From: an uncultured Pseudomonadota bacterium
GTDB lineage: Bacteria; SAR324; NAC60-12
Assembly (NCBI GenBank): GCA_913056375.1
Contig: CAJXNF010000156.1
Coordinates: forward strand, 1-6,826
Direction: 5' to 3'
Length of the DNA stretch: 6,826 bases
The position numbers and the translations under genes are program-made. Positions 6,210 to 6,826 of the stretch are shown piece by piece. Below the pieces are notes generated by a model. That model searched no databases. It worked only from the letters and a program-made list of their open reading frames with translations, and was not told the DNA's origin. Each line of letters begins with the position of its first letter. Position 1 is the stretch's first letter.

Positions 6210-6826
6210 TCACTGAGGAACGGCTTCTCGACTCATTTTCTTTTCTTTTTCCTGCTTCTTCAAATTTGCCATCGGGTCGGGAATGACCTCTTCATCATGA
6301 TGGTGCCAGTCAATAATTCTAAACTCTCCATCTTGAGTTTCTACCAACGCTGTACACGATTCCACCCAGTCACCATCGTTCATATAGACCACGTTGCCAA
6401 TTTGACGAATTTCTGGTGTATGGATGTGCCCACAAATCACACCATCGTACCCTTGCCTTTCGCAGTAGGTGGCAACGTTTGATTCGAACTTGAAGACAAA
6501 ATTAGTCGCCCGCTTCACCTTGGCTTTTAGAGTTCTGCTGAAAGGCCAATACGCAAATCCAATTGACCGGCGGATGATGTTGATCCAACGATTAAAAAAT
6601 AACGCTGCATCGTAGGCGTGGTCTCCTAATGCGTAAAGCCAGGTATTGAAGGAATCAATTCCATCAAAAAGATCTCCGTGGACTACCAAGTATCGCTGTC
6701 CTCTTTTACTTTGATGTACACATTCATTTGTCAGTTCTATATTGCCAAACCTCATATCAAAACTGAGCCAGTTGCGGAGGGCTTCATCATGATTTCCTAG
6801 AATGTAGTGTACCTTGGTACCCCTTT
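6210..6826 (-). CDS. plcP: PlcP-type metallophosphoesterase (phospholipase C-like), C-terminal part, cut by right edge
   Basis: The reading frame is open from the right edge to the TGA at 6210, giving 204 residues. The ATG at 6755 is internal, since conserved sequence continues upstream of it. Calcineurin-like metallophosphoesterase motifs are present: LGNHDE (fragment 9-14), VHGDLFD (48-54) and CGHIHTP (131-137), followed by NDGDWVESC (149-157). The first metal-binding motif (DxH) would lie beyond the edge; about 70 residues are probably missing. The family is usually labelled UDP-2,3-diacylglucosamine diphosphatase (LpxH), but the GDWVESC block, the GD-x-AYD segment (67-72) and linkage to agt fit PlcP. 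The Sinorhizobium PlcP hydrolyses phosphatidylcholine and related lipids to diacylglycerol under phosphate starvation. The product would feed the glycosyltransferase immediately downstream. The C-terminal tail (about 174-204) is highly charged (HHH, then KKQEKEKK) and probably disordered. True LpxH remains the alternative. Confidence 0.85.
   Translation of the reverse strand, partial: RGTKVHYILGNHDEALRNWLSFDMRFGNIELTNECVHQSKRGQRYLVVHGDLFDGIDSFNTWLYALGDHAYDAALFFNRWINIIRRSIGFAYWPFSRTLKAKVKRATNFVFKFESNVATYCERQGYDGVICGHIHTPEIRQIGNVVYMNDGDWVESCTALVETQDGEFRIIDWHHHDEEVIPDPMANLKKQEKEKKMSREAVPQ

Noticed and set aside
6210..6826. LpxH (UDP-2,3-diacylglucosamine diphosphatase of lipid A synthesis)
   Set aside because: The GDWVESC block, charged C-terminal tail and co-directional agt fit PlcP better; kept as the alternative because the N-terminus is not visible.

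Overview
The window looks like a compact stretch of a Gram-negative, probably proteobacterial chromosome of moderate GC. A YtfJ-type periplasmic protein with a signal peptide and several genes of glycerophospholipid metabolism point that way. I cannot name the genus; a marine or other phosphorus-poor lifestyle would fit the gene content but is inference. Seven protein genes fill almost all of it, and two are cut by the window edges. I see no RNA gene, insertion sequence, CRISPR array or phage gene.

Layout from left to right: (1) 1-991, minus, the N-terminal part of a bifunctional OlsF-type ornithine-lipid acyltransferase, running off the left edge; (2) 1081-1650, minus, ytfJ, probably in one transcript with olsF; (3) a 192-bp divergent intergenic region with a promoter-like sequence for ytfJ, a 25-nt near-perfect dyad and a small hairpin at the next gene's ribosome binding site; (4) 1843-2541, plus, a histidine-rich multi-spanning membrane protein, possibly Mpo1/DUF962-like; (5) 2531-4177, minus, a class III PLP aminotransferase with a long N-terminal extension, overlapping gene 4 tail to tail; (6) 4195-5109, plus, a phosphatidylserine decarboxylase, starting only 17 bp from the aminotransferase; (7) 5106-6167, minus, an Agt-type GT4 glycosyltransferase, overlapping psd tail to tail by one CTAG; (8) 6210-6826, minus, the C-terminal part of a PlcP-type metallophosphoesterase, upstream of and co-directional with agt.

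The unifying theme is membrane lipid composition. PlcP-type enzymes remove phospholipid head groups to give diacylglycerol. Agt-type enzymes glycosylate diacylglycerol to make phosphorus-free glycolipids. OlsF makes phosphorus-free ornithine lipid, and Psd makes phosphatidylethanolamine. In characterised bacteria plcP-agt and ornithine-lipid genes act in replacing phospholipids under phosphate limitation. Here they lie within 7 kb, together with an unassigned aminotransferase and an unassigned histidine-rich membrane protein. Those two are the best candidates for an undescribed step in lipid modification. That link rests on neighbourhood only: no canonical Pho box is visible, though the promoter of plcP-agt lies outside the window.
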